Below are positions 62,498 to 64,000 of a stretch of DNA of 64,000 nucleotides, in pieces; the first letter of the stretch is position 1; each line of letters opens with the position of its first letter. Origin of the DNA: Clostridium aestuarii (lineage in GTDB: Bacteria > Bacillota > Clostridia > Clostridiales > Clostridiaceae); NCBI RefSeq assembly GCF_026735135.1, contig NZ_JAPQER010000002.1, positions 62,001-126,000 of the forward strand. The letters are read 5' to 3'. The position numbers were made by a program, and so were the translations under genes. A model generated the notes under the pieces. It saw only the letters and a list, made by a program, of their open reading frames with translations. It did not search any database and was not told the origin of the DNA.

Positions 62498-62884
62498 ATG
62501 TACGCTAATAATGCATATAATGCTTATAAACAAAACAGTATAAATTATGCTTCTAAAGAACAGTTATTGTTAATGCTTGTGGATGGAGCAGTAAAATATG
62601 CAAAAATAGGTAGACAAGCTCTAGTAGATAAAGATGTTCAAAAATCTCATAACAGCATAACAAGAACTCAGGATATATTTTATGAGCTTATGGCAACTCT
62701 AGATGTAGAACATGCTGGAGAATGGGGACAACAGCTTATGAACATATATGAATTTATAACAAGAAGACTTGGAGAAGCGAATATAAAAAAAAGTATAGAA
62801 ATTATGGACGAGGTTATTCCATTGATAGAAGATATAAGAAACACATGGTATGAAGCAGAAAAATTATCTAAAGGAAAAAGATAA
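62498..62884 (+). CDS. fliS: Flagellin chaperone FliS
   Basis: A 128-residue helical export chaperone. N-terminal NAYNAYKQNSINYASKEQLLLMLVDGAVKYA and EWGQQLMNIYEFITRRL are typical. It binds flagellin to prevent premature assembly. ATG 62498 is chosen, after GCAGGAGG; the frame is open upstream to 62474. fliD starts 20 nt downstream. Confidence 0.96.
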   Translation: MYANNAYNAYKQNSINYASKEQLLLMLVDGAVKYAKIGRQALVDKDVQKSHNSITRTQDIFYELMATLDVEHAGEWGQQLMNIYEFITRRLGEANIKKSIEIMDEVIPLIEDIRNTWYEAEKLSKGKR

Positions 62885-62903
62885 AAAGTAGGAGGTCTTT
62901 AAA

Positions 62904-64000
62904 GTGAGTTATATGGGTGTAAATCCTGCTAACCAATTGAGAATTACAGGAATGGCAACAGGACTAGATACTGATGAGTATGTAAAAAAGATGACGTTAG
63001 CTCAGCAAGCTAAAATTGATAAAGCAAATCAGGATAAACAGTTTACAACATGGAAACAGGAAGCTTATGTAGACGTAATTAAGGATTTAAAAACATTAAC
63101 CAATGATTATCTAACAATGTCAGGTAGTAAAAGTATAGTGAAAAGTTCTGCTTATGTAGGTTCTAAAGTAACTAGTGATAATGAATCAGTAGCAACGGCT
63201 ACAGCATTAGCAGGAGCAGTTAATGGTAATTATAAAATAAATGTTACACAGTTAGCTAAAAGCGCTTCGATAAAAAGTGATGCATTAAAGACAACAGAAG
63301 GTACTGCTTCAAAAAGTACGGTTTTGTCGGATTTGTCAGGAGTGGTATTAGGTGATGATCCATTTAAGGTTAAATTGAGTGTTAAGATTGATGGGAAAAT
63401 GGTTGATTCCCACGATATATCTATAGGTAAAACTGATAAAATAGAAGATGTTATGGATAACATAAATAATACAACAATCACATTGACTAGTGATGATGGT
63501 AAAACTACAGATAAGCTTTTAAAAGATTATGTTAAGGTAAGTTTTAGTGAATTAACAGGAAAATTAACTATTGAAACTCGTGAAACAGGGAAAGATTCAC
63601 AATTGGAAATAACAGATACTGCTAGTAAAGATTTTGCAAATTTATTTGGAATTAATGATGGAGATCTTGTTAATCAGAGTGGATTAGAAGCTGTAGTTAA
63701 GATAACGCCACCAGGTGAAACTATTGCAACTACAGTAATAAAACATACTAATTCCTTTACTATTGATGGGATTACATATAATCCTAAAGAAGTGGGTGAT
63801 GCAACTTTAACTGTTAAAGCAGATGCTTCAGAATCAGTGGAGAAAATAAGTGATTTTATAAAAGAATATAATAAAATTGTAGCTAAAGTTAATGAAAAGC
63901 TAAAAGAAAAGAAGAGTTATGACTATAAACCATTAACAGAAGCACAGAAAAAAGATATGAAGGAAGACGAGATAAAAACATGGGAAGAAAAAGCTAAAAA
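62904..64000 (+). CDS. fliD: Flagellar cap protein FliD, N-terminal part (cut by window end)
   Basis: The frame runs open from GTG 62904 (after AGGAGG) to the window edge, about 365 codons. The N-terminus has the FliD motif NQLRITGMATGLDTDEYVKKM, then QAKIDKANQDKQFTTWKQEAY; near the edge YNPKEVGDATLTVKADASESVEKISDFIKEY and YKPLTEAQKKDMKEDEIKTWEEKAK are typical of FliD middle domains. Caps the filament tip and directs flagellin assembly. The 3' part lies outside the window. Confidence 0.95.
   Translation, partial: MSYMGVNPANQLRITGMATGLDTDEYVKKMTLAQQAKIDKANQDKQFTTWKQEAYVDVIKDLKTLTNDYLTMSGSKSIVKSSAYVGSKVTSDNESVATATALAGAVNGNYKINVTQLAKSASIKSDALKTTEGTASKSTVLSDLSGVVLGDDPFKVKLSVKIDGKMVDSHDISIGKTDKIEDVMDNINNTTITLTSDDGKTTDKLLKDYVKVSFSELTGKLTIETRETGKDSQLEITDTASKDFANLFGINDGDLVNQSGLEAVVKITPPGETIATTVIKHTNSFTIDGITYNPKEVGDATLTVKADASESVEKISDFIKEYNKIVAKVNEKLKEKKSYDYKPLTEAQKKDMKEDEIKTWEEKAK

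Noticed and set aside
1..64000. CRISPR array, transposase, integrase, phage or toxin gene cluster
   Set aside because: No regular direct-repeat/spacer pattern and no protein with such motifs was seen on either strand.
1..64000. tRNA or rRNA genes
   Set aside because: No cloverleaf with GGTTCRANNC plus CCA-side acceptor, and no rRNA-like GC-rich segment, was noticed; a covariance scan would be decisive.

Overview
The window looks like a chromosomal segment of a low-GC, spore-forming, motile anaerobe of the Clostridium sensu stricto type. Supporting signs are the very AT-rich sequence, strong AGGAGG ribosome sites with frequent TTG/GTG starts, a pyruvate:ferredoxin oxidoreductase, a BofC-like gene, the SCIFF peptide with its radical SAM maturase, and a FliW/CsrA flagellar region. 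Genus-level placement is inference from gene families and order; I cannot name the species. I saw no tRNA, rRNA, CRISPR array, transposase or phage gene.

Layout. (1) 1-10.2 kb is accessory: a vanadium-dependent haloperoxidase-like gene; a leader region with a tiny ORF, two mutually exclusive hairpins and two terminators ahead of a sodium:amino-acid symporter with a 35-residue partner; a TPP riboswitch controlling tenA-thiZXY (pyrimidine salvage for thiamine); a histidine kinase remnant; an MBL-fold hydrolase; and, on the minus strand, a fusion of a staygreen-like domain with a VCBS/FG-GAP-like region. (2) 10.2-29.3 kb is a conserved housekeeping block: bofC-like, ruvAB, queA, tgt, yajC, a TIGR04086-type membrane protein, scfA-scfB, secD-secF, a degenerate recJ-like gene, apt, relA, dtd, MBL hydrolase, hemZ, hisS, aspS, followed by a probable 6S RNA. 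(3) 29.6-44.2 kb holds a CsoR-family repressor, a ThrE-type exporter pair on the minus strand, glyA, the pyruvate:ferredoxin oxidoreductase, a second symporter plus small partner, a 30-codon very basic peptide gene, a DUF1292 protein, a HAD phosphatase, a class IV aminotransferase, and a GlcT-type antiterminator with its RNA target ahead of ptsG. (4) 44.2-64 kb is the chemotaxis and late flagellar cluster: FapA-like, cheW, cheD, cheB, cheR (frameshifted), cheA, cheC, cheY, cheW, fliM, fliY, flgM, flgN, flgK, flgL, fliW, csrA, flaG, a small charged protein, fliS and the start of fliD.

How it works together. Three sites with the same architecture, TAAA-N15-(n)nCGATAA, precede the chemotaxis operon, flgM and fliS-fliD, and mark a sigma-D (FliA) regulon whose anti-sigma factor FlgM is encoded inside it. 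FliW and CsrA add a translational layer. The thiamine unit is controlled by its riboswitch and ptsG by antitermination.

Most worth a second look: the A9 tract that breaks cheR; the three tandem modules that enlarge FlgK to about 1000 residues; the staygreen/VCBS fusion; the RecJ-like protein that has lost residues in four catalytic motifs; the Met/Arg/Lys-only-charged 30-residue peptide with its own terminator; and the leader region before the first symporter.
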